64,000 nucleotides of DNA from Eubacterium nodatum ATCC 33099 (GTDB lineage Bacteria; Bacillota; Clostridia; Peptostreptococcales; Anaerovoracaceae), in contig AZKM01000006.1 of the NCBI GenBank assembly GCA_000510425.1, positions 129,897-193,896 of the forward strand, written 5' to 3'. Both the position numbers and the translations under genes were made by a program. Shown one piece after another: positions 56,216-63,701 of the stretch. Under the pieces are notes generated by a model. That model searched no databases. It worked only from the letters and a program-made list of their open reading frames with translations, and had not been told where the DNA came from. Each line of letters starts with the position of its first letter. The stretch's first letter is position 1.

Positions 56216-59200
56216 TATACTCTCTCGATCTTTAATCCCGTCTTATGCCCGTTTATATCAAATTCCGGAAGACTAGCTGATTCTTCAAGGGTTAATGCCA
56301 ATGTTTCACTCTTGATATATTCTTCATACTTGCTGACTGCTCCTAAAACCTCTGCATCTGCCGATATAAAAATGTTGATGTTATCCATCATTTCGTAATT
56401 ATTTTGCTTACGCATCTGCTGGATCTTTGAAATTATTTCTCTTGAAATCCCTTCATCTATCAGTTCTTGGCTAAGATTTGTATCCAAAATAGCAAAGATA
56501 TTATTTTCCATAGCAACAGCGAAACCTTCTTTAGCAGAAATTTTTACATCTACAAAATCCTTTTCTACAGCAATTTTTTCATCATTCAAATCAAGTTCAA
56601 CGCTTCCATTCTGTTCAAGCTTTGAAATAAACTCCTCTGCGTTTTCCTTTGCAATAGCACTGCCAAACGCCTTGATATTCTTTCCGAGAACAGGACCGGC
56701 AACCTTAAAGTTCGGTTTCAGAGAGAAATCCATATACTTGCTCAGCTCCTGAGCAAAAACGACTTCCTTCACATTCAGCTCCTCCATTATAAGAGGAGTC
56801 ATATCTTCAACAAGGTCTTTGAACTTTCCGTCCACAAGAACACCGGCTAACGGCTGACGGACTTTTAGGCTTTCCTTTTCTCTGATGCCTCTTCCGAGAT
56901 TACAAACAGCCCTTACGACATCCATTCTTTTTTCAACTTTGTCATCGATAAGTTTTTCGTTGACCTGTGGAAAATATGCAATATGCACAGTTTCCTCCCC
57001 CGTTAACTTCTTATACATTTCATCTGAAATAAATGGAGCTATAGGTGCAATTATCCTTGCAATACCCTCAAGAACCTCATAAGTTGTTGCAAATACGCTT
57101 TCCTTATCCTCACTCATTCCTTCACTGTAAAATCTGCGGCGAGCTCTTCTGATATACCAGTTAGAAAGGTCTTCATTTACAAACTCTGTAATAGCTCTTA
57201 CTGTTTTCATATGATCGTAACGGTCCATAGATTCTGTCACGCCACGAATTAATTTATTATATTTAGATAAAATCCACCTGTCCAGTTCCGGTCTCTTTTC
57301 ATAAGCAACTGAAAGTGCTTTAACGTCTATGTTATCCAAGTTACCATATAATACAAAGAAATTATACACATTCTTAAGAGTCCCGAAGAATTTACTTACG
57401 ATCTCCTGAAGTCCTTCCTCATCAAACTTAGTCGGTGTCCAGGCAGGCGAAACATTCAACAGGTACCAACGGGTAGCATCCGCACCATACTTATTGAGCA
57501 TTTCGAACGGATCAACTGTATTTCCAACATGCTTGGACATCTTCTTGCCATTTTTATCCAGCAGCAAATCATTTACCAGAACATTCTTGTACGGTGATTT
57601 TCCCATAATAAATGTCGAAATTGCCATCAATGAATAAAACCAGCCTCTTGTCTGATCAATGCCCTCACAAATGAAGTCTGCCGGAAAAAGTTTGTCAAAG
57701 TCATCCTCATGTTCAAACGGATAGTGCCACTGTGCAAAAGGCATTGCTCCGGAATCAAACCAACAGTCTATTACTTCAGGAATTCTGGTCATAGGTTTGC
57801 CGCAATGGGAACATTTAACATGAACATCATCTACAAACGGGCGATGCAGTTCTACAGTTTCATCAATATTCTCTACAGCCTTTTCAACCAATTCCGCTCT
57901 GCTTCCGATACATTCCAAATGTCCACAGTCACATTTCCAAATAGGAATTGGCATACCCCAGTATCTGCTTCTTGAAATTGCCCAGTCCTTAACTTCAGAA
58001 AGCCAATTCCCAAATCTCTTCTCACCTACAAAAGGAGGAAACCAATTTACACTATTGTTATTTTCAACTAACTGTTCCTTCAGCCTGCTCATTTCAATAT
58101 ACCAGCTTGGCTTTGCATAATAGACAAGAGGTGTCCCGCATCTCCAGCAGTGGGGATAATTATGTGAGATTTTCTCTTTTGCAAAAATCTTATTATCCTT
58201 CGCAAGATACCTGATAATCTCCACATCAAGGCCTTCCTCCATTACGAAGTGCCCCTTCCAAGGTGTTTCTGTATATTCACCTTTTTCATCAACCGGCTGA
58301 AGCATCGGAAGATTATATTTTCTTCCGCACTGATAGTCATCTTCACCAAATGCAGGTGCAGAGTGTACGATGCCGGTGCCGTCTTCAATAGAAACATAGT
58401 CCATACAGGTTATAAAGAATGCCTTCCTGTCAGCTTTTACAAATGGCATCAGTTGTTCATATTCCATGTACTCAAGGTCTTTGCCCTTCATTTCTTCCAG
58501 AACTTCATAATTACTCTCACCCAGAATTTTATCTGCAAGAGCTTTTGCCAAATAGAAAACATTGCCTTTATCATCACCTGCAGTCATTCTAACCTTTATG
58601 TAATCGAAATCCGGACCAACTGTTAAAACAGTGTTTGCTGCAAGGGTCCAAGGGGTTGTGGTCCAAGCAAGAAAGTATTCGTTCTCTGCTCCGGTCTTTT
58701 TAAACTTAACCGTCAAAGTATTTACCTTCACATCTTTATAACCTTGTGCAACTTCATGGGAAGCAAGTCCGGTTCCGCATCTTGGGCAGTATGGTAAAAT
58801 CTTATGACCTTCATAAATCATGTCTTCGTCAAAGAACTTCTTCACAATCCACCACTCTGTTTCAATATATTTATTGTCAAGTGTGATGTACGGGTCATCC
58901 ATGTCCGCCATGTAACCCATTCTTTCACTCATATCTCTCCATAGTCCTGTATACGTGAAAACAGACTCTCTGCACTTTTTATTAAACTGACGAATTCCAT
59001 ATTCTTCAATTTCCTGTTTTCCGTTAATTCCAAGCTGCTTTTCAACTTCGATTTCTACCGGAAGACCGTGTGTATCCCAACCGGCTTTTCTATTAACCTG
59101 AAAGCCTTGCATAGTCTTATATCTATTGATAGAGTCTTTTAGGGTACGAGCCATAACATGGTGAATCCCCGGTTTTCCGTTAGCTGTCGGCGGTCCTTCA

Positions 59201-59328
59201 TAAAATACGAACTGGGGTTTACCCTCTCTGGCATCCACGCACTTCTTCAGAAGGTTTTCCTCATTCCACTCTGCAACCTGTTCTTTTTGCACCTCTGCAA
59301 CCGGTTTTTCTGATAATTTTTCAAACAT
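56215..59328 (-). CDS. ileS: Isoleucyl-tRNA synthetase, long (IleS2, eukaryote-like) type
   Basis: IleRS charges tRNA-Ile. The 1037-residue protein is longer than the 920-residue IleS1 form. The HIGH motif reads HHVMA within GPPTANGKPGIHHVMA, and KMSKS reads KMSKH, both in the pattern of the IleS2 group. The editing domain contains TTTPWTL, and the tryptophan-rich WFDSGAMPFA and CEGIDQTRGWFYS segments are family-typical. IleS2 enzymes are generally insensitive to mupirocin, so this strain may be too (inference). Transcription is controlled by the T-box leader described next. Confidence 0.96.
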   Translation of the reverse strand: MFEKLSEKPVAEVQKEQVAEWNEENLLKKCVDAREGKPQFVFYEGPPTANGKPGIHHVMARTLKDSINRYKTMQGFQVNRKAGWDTHGLPVEIEVEKQLGINGKQEIEEYGIRQFNKKCRESVFTYTGLWRDMSERMGYMADMDDPYITLDNKYIETEWWIVKKFFDEDMIYEGHKILPYCPRCGTGLASHEVAQGYKDVKVNTLTVKFKKTGAENEYFLAWTTTPWTLAANTVLTVGPDFDYIKVRMTAGDDKGNVFYLAKALADKILGESNYEVLEEMKGKDLEYMEYEQLMPFVKADRKAFFITCMDYVSIEDGTGIVHSAPAFGEDDYQCGRKYNLPMLQPVDEKGEYTETPWKGHFVMEEGLDVEIIRYLAKDNKIFAKEKISHNYPHCWRCGTPLVYYAKPSWYIEMSRLKEQLVENNNSVNWFPPFVGEKRFGNWLSEVKDWAISRSRYWGMPIPIWKCDCGHLECIGSRAELVEKAVENIDETVELHRPFVDDVHVKCSHCGKPMTRIPEVIDCWFDSGAMPFAQWHYPFEHEDDFDKLFPADFICEGIDQTRGWFYSLMAISTFIMGKSPYKNVLVNDLLLDKNGKKMSKHVGNTVDPFEMLNKYGADATRWYLLNVSPAWTPTKFDEEGLQEIVSKFFGTLKNVYNFFVLYGNLDNIDVKALSVAYEKRPELDRWILSKYNKLIRGVTESMDRYDHMKTVRAITEFVNEDLSNWYIRRARRRFYSEGMSEDKESVFATTYEVLEGIARIIAPIAPFISDEMYKKLTGEETVHIAYFPQVNEKLIDDKVEKRMDVVRAVCNLGRGIREKESLKVRQPLAGVLVDGKFKDLVEDMTPLIMEELNVKEVVFAQELSKYMDFSLKPNFKVAGPVLGKNIKAFGSAIAKENAEEFISKLEQNGSVELDLNDEKIAVEKDFVDVKISAKEGFAVAMENNIFAILDTNLSQELIDEGISREIISKIQQMRKQNNYEMMDNINIFISADAEVLGAVSKYEEYIKSETLALTLEESASLPEFDINGHKTGLKIERV

Positions 59329-59469
59329 ACATATTCTTCCTTCCTCTTTTAGTCCGGATTAAAATCCGAATTATATTCAGATTTTAACACCTGCTTTTCA
59401 CTGTGTCGGTCTGTACGGGGGCTTATACATCCCCGGTAAACCGCTCCTTCAGGTCTGTCCAAGGTCTAT

Positions 59470-59697
59470 AAAAAAGCCCCTAACAGACACATTGTCTATT
59501 AGGGACGATCAATTCTCAACCGCGGTACCACCCTAGTTGTCATCCTCGTGTTCAAGGCGACCACTCATTAGTGTTGGACTCAGAAGTGATTTTCATACAC
59601 CGGTTCACCGGATGGCTCTCACCTGCCCATCCTCTCTGTAAGGTTCTTACCCGAGACTACTGTCTTCATCACAGTCCATATATTAAATTCAATAATC
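59470..59697 (-). promoter_or_regulatory. T-box riboswitch controlling ileS
   Basis: The leader carries the T-box core AGGGTGGTACCGCG (minus strand, 59521-59534). Downstream is a terminator hairpin of 12 bp (arms 59478-59489 and 59493-59504) followed by six U residues (59470-59475). Upstream is a long Stem I region with the AGAGAG and AGTA-type elements. The specifier can be read as AUC (59588-59590) in GAAAAUCACUUCUGAG, an isoleucine codon, agreeing with the gene it precedes. Uncharged tRNA-Ile would stabilise the antiterminator. Confidence 0.95.
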
Positions 59698-59703
59698 CCG
59701 TTC

Positions 59704-59732
59704 ATTATACGAGCAAAAAAGTGTCTTGTCAA
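59704..59732 (-). promoter_or_regulatory. Consensus vegetative promoter of the ileS T-box transcript
   Basis: On the minus strand, TTGACA (59727-59732), a 17-bp spacer and TATAAT (59704-59709) match the consensus perfectly. It is the strongest promoter in the window, as expected for a leader regulated by attenuation. Confidence 0.92.
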
Positions 59733-59814
59733 GAAATTTAATATAGGTGTTTATCTTTACTTTCATCTGCGTTTTTAAATGTTGACATATCTATTGATAA
59801 TGCCATTGCCTCCT

Positions 59815-61113
59815 CTATAACATAGTATCAATTTCCCCTGTCATTATTTTTAAAACATTTACATCAGTCTCTGACATTCCATTTTTTCCAACATAGCAAA
59901 CATTGGAAATCGTTTCTTCGGCACTCTCTCCAAGCAGCCCTTCATCCAATCCAAATTCAAAACCGGCTTCCAGCATGTCCAAAGAAGTGAGCATGGCATC
60001 AAGAGCCGTGGCAAGTTTGGCTGCACAGGTGGATTTTGCACCGTCACAGATAATGCCCCCCACATTTACAAGTATAGATTCGATTACCTTTTCAATCTGT
60101 GGAACTTCCCATCCCTTTAGAAAAGCAATACCTGCTCCCGAAGCTGCCGCTGCCGATGACGCACCGCAAAAGGCTGATAAGCTTCCTATTTTTTTCTTAA
60201 TATATATGGATACCAGATTACTTACCGCAAGTCCTCTGTAAAGTTTTTCTTCCGGCAAAAAATTCTCCTTTGCAAATTCAATTATAGGCAGAGATACTGC
60301 AAGTCCTTGATTCCCACTACCGGAATTTATGATAACCGGCATATTACAGCCTCCCATTCTAGCATCAGAGCCTGCTGCTACTTTACCCTTTACTCTCGAC
60401 CCGAAGGAGGCATTTCCGTTTTTTATCAAGGTACTGCCTAAATTCGCACCGTATTTATTCGTCAATCCCTGCTTTGAAATTGCCGTATTGTATTCGACCT
60501 GCCTTTTGAAAATCCCTTCTATATCCTCGATGGGAACATTTGCAGCAAAATCAACAATATTTGCAATGCTCATAGGATATGCAATATGCTCATCAGCCTT
60601 ACTGTCATTCTTCTTATCATAGATTACCTCACCATCCTTTAAAATCTTAATGATATTAGTATGGGTATCAGAAACTATTACTTCTGCACTGTGGATTTCA
60701 TTCCCATTTTCATCTTCAAGTGACGCCACTATATCTATAAAAAGATTTTCTACCCCTTCTGCAAGAATGCAGCTGCAATAATCCGTTGCTGCAAGTCTTT
60801 TACACTCTTCTATGTCTTCCGGCTCAACACTTTTCAAAACATTCAGTCCGTCATTGCCGTCACCTGCTATGGCACCTAAAATCGCTGCAGTTGCAATCCC
60901 CTTATTATTATCAGAATTAGGCACTACCACTCCCATAACATTTTTTATTATATTTCCACTACATTTGGCTATCAATCTTCCGGGCTTCTCACCTAAAACC
61001 GATGCCGCTTTAGCTGCTGCGAAGGCAATTGCAATAGGTTCTGTACATCCCAATGCCGGAACCAACTCTTTATTCAGTATTTTTATATAGTCTGAAAAAT
61101 ATTTTCTATCCAT
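59815..61113 (-). CDS. cyuA: L-cysteine desulfidase / UPF0597 family (CyuA-like)
   Basis: The 432-residue protein belongs to the serine-dehydratase-alpha-like family that includes the iron-sulfur cysteine desulfidase CyuA, which converts cysteine to pyruvate, ammonia and sulfide. The conserved early ALGCTEPIA cysteine is seen. Further ones in SAFCGASSAAAASGAG, GGIICDGAKSTCAAK and near VCYVGKNG probably hold the [4Fe-4S] cluster. Length and layout are normal. A similar role on another small amino acid or on serine is possible. No cyuP transporter or regulator is adjacent. Confidence 0.85.
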   Translation of the reverse strand: MDRKYFSDYIKILNKELVPALGCTEPIAIAFAAAKAASVLGEKPGRLIAKCSGNIIKNVMGVVVPNSDNNKGIATAAILGAIAGDGNDGLNVLKSVEPEDIEECKRLAATDYCSCILAEGVENLFIDIVASLEDENGNEIHSAEVIVSDTHTNIIKILKDGEVIYDKKNDSKADEHIAYPMSIANIVDFAANVPIEDIEGIFKRQVEYNTAISKQGLTNKYGANLGSTLIKNGNASFGSRVKGKVAAGSDARMGGCNMPVIINSGSGNQGLAVSLPIIEFAKENFLPEEKLYRGLAVSNLVSIYIKKKIGSLSAFCGASSAAAASGAGIAFLKGWEVPQIEKVIESILVNVGGIICDGAKSTCAAKLATALDAMLTSLDMLEAGFEFGLDEGLLGESAEETISNVCYVGKNGMSETDVNVLKIMTGEIDTML

Positions 61114-61137
61114 ACAAGCTCCTTATCAAATAAATTT

Positions 61138-61166
61138 ATTATCCTTTATTTTGTTATTTATTACAA
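61138..61166 (-). promoter_or_regulatory. Probable cyuA promoter
   Basis: On the minus strand TTGTAA (61161-61166), a 17-bp spacer and GATAAT (61138-61143) lie about 30 bp before the cyuA start. Confidence 0.55.
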
Positions 61167-61449
61167 AAAAGTTCAATTTAAACCAACAATTTATATTCTA
61201 CCACAATAATTTTAAAATGCTATACATAGATTACTATTTACCACTATTGCCAAATTATTTCACGCTGATTTCTCAATTTATAAAGCCATAATTTGCTTTA
61301 TAGATTGATGAAAGTTCAGTAACAAAATATGTTTTAATTCAAATAAAATAAGCGCGAAAGGTCTAAAACTGCTATTATTGTCAATTTGCATGTGCTTTAG
61401 AAAGCAGGTGAAAAATATACGAAAATAAAATATAATTATTTAATAAAAC
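61167..61449. other. AT-rich gap without a recognisable gene
   Basis: Between the cyuA promoter and the tRNA promoter no open frame with a ribosome-binding site is seen. A small inverted repeat ATAAAGC / GCTTTAT lies at 61280-61301. Confidence 0.6.
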
Positions 61450-61478
61450 TTGCATATTCACTACATTTATGATAGATT
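61450..61478 (+). promoter_or_regulatory. Probable promoter of the tRNA-Ser gene
   Basis: TTGCAT (61450-61455), a 17-bp spacer and TAGATT (61473-61478) lie 20 bp before the tRNA. Confidence 0.5.
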
Positions 61479-61497
61479 ATTAGTCGAGCATTGATGC

Positions 61498-61585
61498 GGA
61501 GGATTGACCGAGTGGCTAAGGAGCTCGCCTGGAAAGCGAGTAGGGTGTAACAGCCTCGTGGGTTCGAGTCCCATGTCCTCCGCCA
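61498..61585 (+). tRNA. tRNA-Ser, anticodon GGA, with encoded CCA
   Basis: The 88-base gene folds as a class II tRNA. The acceptor stem GGAGGAT pairs with GTCCTCC and the anticodon stem CTCGC/GCGAG encloses CTGGAAA, with GGA at 61531-61533. A long variable arm and the T-loop GTTCGAG are present. The discriminator base is G and CCA (61583-61585) is encoded. It reads UCC and UCU codons. It is the last chromosomal-looking gene before the G+C-richer mobile region. Confidence 0.96.
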
Positions 61586-61589
61586 GGTC

Positions 61590-61618
61590 GAGCAGCTTTT
61601 CGAAGCTGCTCTTTTTTT
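61590..61618 (+). terminator. Intrinsic terminator of tRNA-Ser
   Basis: GAGCAGCTT (61590-61598) and AAGCTGCTC (61603-61611) form a perfect 9-bp stem closed by a TTCG loop, followed by seven T residues (61612-61618). Confidence 0.93.
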
Positions 61619-61681
61619 ATGCAATTCCAAGGGATCCGGCGATTGCAACGGTTTGCGGGTTTCAGAGCATCCGGTTTTGCA

Positions 61682-61714
61682 CCGCATATAACCGCATACA
61701 ACGGTATATAACGG
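61682..61714. repeat. Dyad of four CCG/CGG triplets at exact 10-bp steps
   Basis: The pattern is CCG-N7-CCG-N7-CGG-N7-CGG, with triplets at 61682, 61692, 61702 and 61712. The N7 spacers are near-copies (CATATAA, CATACAA, TATATAA). Triplet positions are perfectly symmetric about 61698. A site touched on one helical face by a dimer or tetramer, or a recombination core, is the natural reading. Confidence 0.7.
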
Positions 61715-61747
61715 CATGTTTTTTGAGGATTTTGATGGGAGAAAATG

Positions 61748-61759
61748 TGCGAATTCGCA
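61748..61759. promoter_or_regulatory. Palindrome TGCGAATTCGCA, candidate partition site
   Basis: A perfect 12-bp palindrome about 190 bp upstream of the parB start. A variant (TGCGATTTCGCA) occurs 73 bp further right. Its right part, TTCGCATA, recurs at 61827 and 62963. Confidence 0.5.
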
Positions 61760-61820
61760 TATTTTTGAGAGTCCGTGGAACTTGAAGTTGCGGAGTGGTC
61801 ACACCTGTTGGGAGCGATTC

Positions 61821-61832
61821 TGCGATTTCGCA
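61821..61832. promoter_or_regulatory. Second copy of the palindrome (TGCGATTTCGCA)
   Basis: One centre base differs from the copy at 61748. The 73-bp spacing is about seven helical turns. It is extended on the right as TTCGCATAATTG (61827-61838), which recurs exactly at 62963-62974 on the far side of parB. Confidence 0.5.
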
Positions 61833-61946
61833 TAATTGAATCGGACCCTTTCAGTCCTTAATATCTGAGTATAGAAAAGTTCTGAGACAGGACCGGTAGC
61901 TGCTGCAGATCATACATTCAAAAGATATTGAAGGAGATGATACCGT

Positions 61947-62897
61947 ATGCCCGATGAAATATATCAGAAAACCAATTCACTGTTTATTGATGAGCCGTTA
62001 ACCTTACCGGATGACAAGGACGATGCTGGTCAGAAGAAAATTCATCTTATTCCAATCAGTGAGATAGATCCCTTCCCTAAGCATCCGTTCCATGTCAGGG
62101 AGGACGAGGATATGAAAATTCTGGTGGACAGCATCCGGATGAACGGCATCCTCACTCCAGCTGCCGTCCGGAAAAAAGACAACGGAAGGTATGAGCTCCT
62201 GTCCGGCCACCGGAGAAAGCGGGCCTGCGAAATTGCAGGACTCAGCACCCTACCCTGCAAAATCGTAGAACTGAATCAGGATGAAGCCGTCATCTTCATG
62301 GTAGACAGCAACCTGCAGAGAACAGAAATCCTTCCCAGTGAGAAAGCCTTTTCATATAAGATGCGGCTTGATGCCATGAAACGACAGGGAAAACGAACCG
62401 ATTTAACTTCTGCACCACTGGAGCAGAAGTTGGAGTAACAAACTTCTCGGAATATTTTAGCCAATCAAATCGGTGAAAGTTCCGAACAAGTTCGCCGGTA
62501 CATCCGCCTGACCCATCTCATTCCGTCTCTCCTGCGGATGGTGGATGAGAAAAAGATCGCCCTGCGTCCTGCCGTGGAACTGTCCTATCTTCCCCGTGAA
62601 TGGCAGGAAGTCGTTGTTGCGGCCGTACATTATCTGAAACGAACTCCCAGCCACGCGCAGGCGAAGGAATTAAGGAAGCTGGCTGAAAGCAGCAGTCCCA
62701 CCAGAGAAATGGTCTATCAACTGCTTGATGAGAAAAAACCGAATCAGAAAGACCGGATCATCCTGAAAACGGAGACGATCAGAACATATCTGCCGGAGAA
62801 CCTTCCGGCTTCACAGCGTGAAGATTACATTATCAAAGCACTGGATCACTATGGCAAGTACCGGGCAAGGCGGGAACGGGCGAAGCACTCTCGTTGA
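61947..62897 (+). pseudogene. parB: ParB-like partition/nucleoid protein interrupted by an in-frame stop codon
   Basis: Codons 1-163 give the ParB N-terminal nuclease-like domain (IPISEIDPFPKHPF, HVREDEDMKILVDSI, GILTPAAVR, LLSGHRRKRACE). A TAA at 62436-62438 then ends the frame. The same frame continues without shift into the ParB helix-turn-helix (NILANQIGESSEQVRRYIRL, with THLIPSLL and IALRPAVELSYL) and a C-terminal helical part ending at 62897. No base needs to be added, so this is a nonsense change rather than a frameshift. Full length would be about 316 residues. The N-terminal half lacks the DNA-binding helix. GGAG lies about 10 bases before the ATG. An internal ATG (62538) without a good ribosome-binding site could restart only after the helix-turn-helix. 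Confidence 0.85.
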
Positions 62898-62962
62898 GAT
62901 ATGAGAAGCATATTTACATGGGTCGGCTACAGGAAAAAATAATTTTCCACTTGCTTCCGTCA

Positions 62963-62974
62963 TTCGCATAATTG
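62963..62974. repeat. Exact 12-bp copy of TTCGCATAATTG downstream of parB
   Basis: It is identical to 61827-61838. The two copies flank parB on either side in the same orientation. Confidence 0.6.
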
Positions 62975-63024
62975 CTGTCGGTGTATTTCTTCCTTATGAT
63001 AAAAGAAAAAAGGAGGTCAGAAAG

Positions 63025-63168
63025 ATGTTCGGAAACAAATATAAACTGAGCTACGATGAACGCAGAATCATCGTCCTTTGCCTGATCGAAATGAAAAACA
63101 AGCTGATACAGGAGAACCGCTACACCGATGCCATCGACGATCTCTTGGTAAAATTCCTTGACGATTAA
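63025..63168 (+). CDS. Small 47-residue protein of the integrative element
   Basis: The frame starts ATG TTC GGA AAC AAA and gives a 47-residue, highly charged helical protein (MFGNKYKLSYDERRIIVL at the start, FLDD at the end). It has an excellent AGGAGG ribosome-binding site about 8 bases upstream. There is no membrane segment. I do not know its function; the strong translation signal, sense-strand position between parB and the next gene, and element-like codon use support it as a real gene. A hairpin with a T-run follows. Confidence 0.75.
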   Translation: MFGNKYKLSYDERRIIVLCLIEMKNKLIQENRYTDAIDDLLVKFLDD

Positions 63169-63179
63169 GCTATCCTTTC

Positions 63180-63240
63180 AGCCGGAAGCTGAATACATGA
63201 CCCTGCACAATCCGGTGCGGGGTTATTTTTTTATCCGGCT
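63180..63240 (+). terminator. Nested hairpins with T-run between the small gene and the next gene
   Basis: An inner stem ACCCTGCAC / GTGCGGGGT (63200-63208 and 63215-63223) is followed by TATTTTTTT, a good intrinsic terminator. An outer pair AGCCGGA / TCCGGCT (63180-63186 and 63234-63240) encloses it and the T-run. Attenuation between the two genes is possible. Confidence 0.7.
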
Positions 63241-63259
63241 TTCGGAGAAAGGATAAGAG

Positions 63260-63691
63260 ATGGCTACAACAAAGGAGACAATGAAAATTATTGCAATGGG
63301 GCTGGGAGAAACCGGAGCCCGTGAAACAGAAAGCTGCGCAGGCTGCCCGTTAGTGGATGCACTTGCCAGGAGAGCTGCAGAGAATTTTGCCGGTATGACA
63401 GAAGAGATGGATGAGGAAGTGGTCCTGGAGATCGTGCGCAAGCTGGAAACAGAGACCTGTTCGGATGAACCGGGTGCTATGATCGCCCTTCTCGGCAGGA
63501 TCTTCCGCCAGAATGGAATGGAATCCGCTGCAGCGGAAATGGAGGCACTGGATTACTGCATCAGTGAAGTTCCTGATGCCTGCGAAGTATTTGCCGATTC
63601 ATTCTTTGATGACGGATATGTTGACTGGTACTGCGTGGAAGGCTGGCTCCGTGACATGTTCCCCAGCAAGGACCAGAAGCTGCTAAGTTAG
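63260..63691 (+). CDS. Acidic protein of unknown function of the integrative element
   Basis: I do not recognise this 143-residue gene. It has no signal or membrane segment and is acidic and helical. [15 protein letters not shown] near residue 26 holds two cysteines, and the C-terminal half is rich in aromatic and acidic residues ([20 protein letters not shown]). It lies directly before parA, and its downstream ribosome-binding site GGAGGT follows the stop within a few bases, so the two are co-transcribed. Similar small acidic genes are common next to parA in Firmicute integrative elements, as far as I recall. Confidence 0.72.
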   Translation: MATTKETMKIIAMGLGETGARETESCAGCPLVDALARRAAENFAGMTEEMDEEVVLEIVRKLETETCSDEPGAMIALLGRIFRQNGMESAAAEMEALDYCISEVPDACEVFADSFFDDGYVDWYCVEGWLRDMFPSKDQKLLS

Positions 63692-63701
63692 GAGGTCAGG
63701 A

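Noticed and set aside
61436..61833. Open frames of about 90-105 codons on both strands across tRNA-Ser and its terminator
   Set aside because: They run through the tRNA and hairpin, have no ribosome-binding site and no recognisable protein features.
62538..62897. Separate 119-residue gene after parB
   Set aside because: It is in the same frame as parB and continues the ParB helix-turn-helix region; its ATG is internal and has no ribosome-binding site. It is the 3' part of the broken parB.
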